Shown here in pieces: positions 5,765-6,457 of a stretch of DNA of 6,457 bases. Positions within the stretch are counted from its first letter, which is position 1, and each line of letters starts with the position of its first letter. The notes beneath the pieces were generated by a model. The model did no database searches, had not been told where the DNA came from, and saw only the letters and a list, made by a program, of their open reading frames with translations. The DNA is from an uncultured Bacteroidales bacterium (GTDB lineage: Bacteria; Bacteroidota; Bacteroidia; Bacteroidales; UBA932). Location of the stretch: positions 1-6,457 of the forward strand of contig CAMHRD010000065.1 of assembly GCA_946187365.1 (NCBI GenBank), written 5' to 3'. The translations under genes were made by a program, and so were the position numbers.

Positions 5765-5772
5765 TAAATTTG
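5765..5772 (+). promoter_or_regulatory. Putative -7 element of the lipoprotein gene (TAAATTTG)
   Basis: TAAATTTG matches the Bacteroidota TAnnTTTG consensus and is identical to the element before the desulfhydrase gene. It begins seven bases after the isomerase-like stop codon and ends 32 bases before the ATG at 5805, predicting a leader of roughly 25-30 bases. A -33 TTTG at standard spacing is not evident. It suggests that the lipoprotein gene starts its own transcription unit; no terminator is seen between 5759 and 5804, so read-through from upstream is also possible. Confidence 0.5.
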
Positions 5773-5804
5773 GCCCGCCGTTTGGCAGACTATAGGATTG
5801 TAAT

Positions 5805-6290
5805 ATGAAAAAAGGTATTATTGCTTTGGCACTTGTATCCTGCGTCCTTATGCTTCTTGGTTGCAGCAAAGGCGGAGGTGTTAAAGGCGAGATTTATTAT
5901 AAGTTGTATTCAGAGAAGACTCAGGATGTTTCATCCATCCCGGAAGAGGGTAATATGGCTGAAATCAGCAAACTCAGAGGACTTTACGAAGAGATTCAAG
6001 AGCAGTCTGCAGCCTGGGTGAAAAGGAACAGCACGGAGTGGTTTGTCCGCTTTGAGGAGAAAGGTTCATACAATGACGTTATTGCTAAGCAGGATGAGAT
6101 TGCCAAAGAGAGATTCAATAAAACCGTTCAGGATTTTGAGAACTGGATTCAGGCAAACTACATTTCCAAGCTTTCAGATCCTACCTACGGAACAGGCTCT
6201 TTTAAAATCACTTACAAATTCCACCTCAGCCGTTTGGACAAATATGATATAGTCTCTCCGGTTGAAGTATCGTTCGGTTATTCTCATTAA
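5805..6290 (+). CDS. Small lipoprotein of unknown function
   Basis: A 161-residue protein with a lipoprotein signal peptide: MKKG, a hydrophobic stretch and the lipobox LLGC, with C20 as the lipidated residue. The residues after it are SKGGG, without the acidic run associated with surface export in Bacteroidota, so a periplasm-facing anchor is more likely. Residues about 50-125 are charged and probably helical (KLRGLYEEIQEQ, KQDEIAKERFNKTVQDFENW), possibly a short coiled coil. The C-terminal part (about 128-158) looks like beta strands, with alternating hydrophobic residues in GSFKITYKFHL and VEVSFGYSH. I do not recognise the family. The start is fixed by the signal peptide. It has its own putative promoter, and the next gene, an O-acyltransferase, starts 17 bases after its stop codon, so they may share a transcript. 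Confidence 0.8.
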   Translation: MKKGIIALALVSCVLMLLGCSKGGGVKGEIYYKLYSEKTQDVSSIPEEGNMAEISKLRGLYEEIQEQSAAWVKRNSTEWFVRFEEKGSYNDVIAKQDEIAKERFNKTVQDFENWIQANYISKLSDPTYGTGSFKITYKFHLSRLDKYDIVSPVEVSFGYSH

Positions 6291-6307
6291 ACTATCACTC
6301 CACAGAT

Positions 6308-6457
6308 ATGGTCTTCTCAGATCTCTTCTTTCTGTTTGCATTCCTGCCGGCATTTATACTGGCATACCTTGCTGCAGGCTATGTAGACAGGAAGTTACGC
6401 TCTCCGCTGGATGACCATAAGTTCAAGGCACGCAACATAGTAACCGTCATCTTCTCT
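6308..6457 (+). CDS. MBOAT-family (AlgI-like) membrane O-acyltransferase, N-terminal 50 residues (cut by right edge)
   Basis: The frame opens with ATG at 6308 and stays open for 50 codons to the window edge. The start MVFSDLFFLFAFLPAFILAY is the typical first transmembrane segment of AlgI/DltB-type membrane-bound O-acyltransferases (commonly M-V/L-F-x-S-x-x-F-L-F-x-F-L-P). After a charged loop (YVDRKLRSPLDDHKFK, residues 25-40), ARNIVTVIFS begins a second hydrophobic segment, where family members have R/K-N-hydrophobic-S-LLFYAWGE. Full-length members have about 470-500 residues and transfer acyl groups, often acetyl, across the inner membrane onto extracellular polysaccharide or cell-wall polymers, usually with a neighbouring SGNH/AlgX-type protein. 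The catalytic histidine and any partner gene lie beyond the window. The gene starts 17 bases after the lipoprotein stop codon. Confidence 0.78.
   Translation, partial: MVFSDLFFLFAFLPAFILAYLAAGYVDRKLRSPLDDHKFKARNIVTVIFS

Overview
The window looks like a chromosomal segment of a member of Bacteroidota, probably order Bacteroidales. Three things suggest this. First, TAnnTTTG-type -7 promoter elements stand before three genes, and no gene start has a convincing Shine-Dalgarno sequence. Second, there is a secreted protein with the amidase / golvesin-like / fibronectin III architecture that is common in Bacteroidales. Third, the RNase P RNA tail has the AGATAAATGAT...ACAGAATCCGGCTTA form. The genus cannot be fixed from this sequence.

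Layout. Positions 1-86 are the 3' end of the RNase P RNA gene (rnpB, + strand), cut by the left edge. Positions 87-225 are a dense run of six short hairpins with three copies of TTGTACAA; one hairpin is a clear bidirectional intrinsic terminator separating rnpB from the convergent gene. Positions 216-3479 (- strand) encode a 1087-residue exported protein: signal peptide, zinc amidase-like catalytic core interrupted by a golvesin-like beta domain, Lys/Asn/Thr-rich linker, FnIII domain and a C-terminal alpha/beta domain. Its stop codon lies inside the last hairpin of the array. A 64-bp divergent promoter region (3480-3543) has two opposed -7 elements one base apart.

The + strand then carries a D-cysteine desulfhydrase-family PLP enzyme (3544-4557) and, one base after its stop codon, an L-fucose-isomerase-like protein (4559-5758). 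These two are almost certainly one translationally coupled operon. A third TAAATTTG promoter leads to a small lipoprotein of unknown function (5805-6290). Seventeen bases later the first 50 codons of an AlgI/MBOAT-type membrane O-acyltransferase (6308 to the right edge) begin.

How the genes work together. The amidase-like protein, the lipoprotein and the MBOAT protein point to the cell envelope, but the sequence does not show that they share a pathway. The desulfhydrase/isomerase pair is the most suggestive metabolic unit. Both families include enzymes whose substrates cannot be read from the fold alone, and some relatives of the PLP enzyme act on sulfonates. I see no defence system, CRISPR array, transposase, tRNA or integrase. 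The most unusual elements are the hairpin array beside rnpB, the abutting divergent promoters with a probably leaderless transcript, and the coupled enzyme pair.
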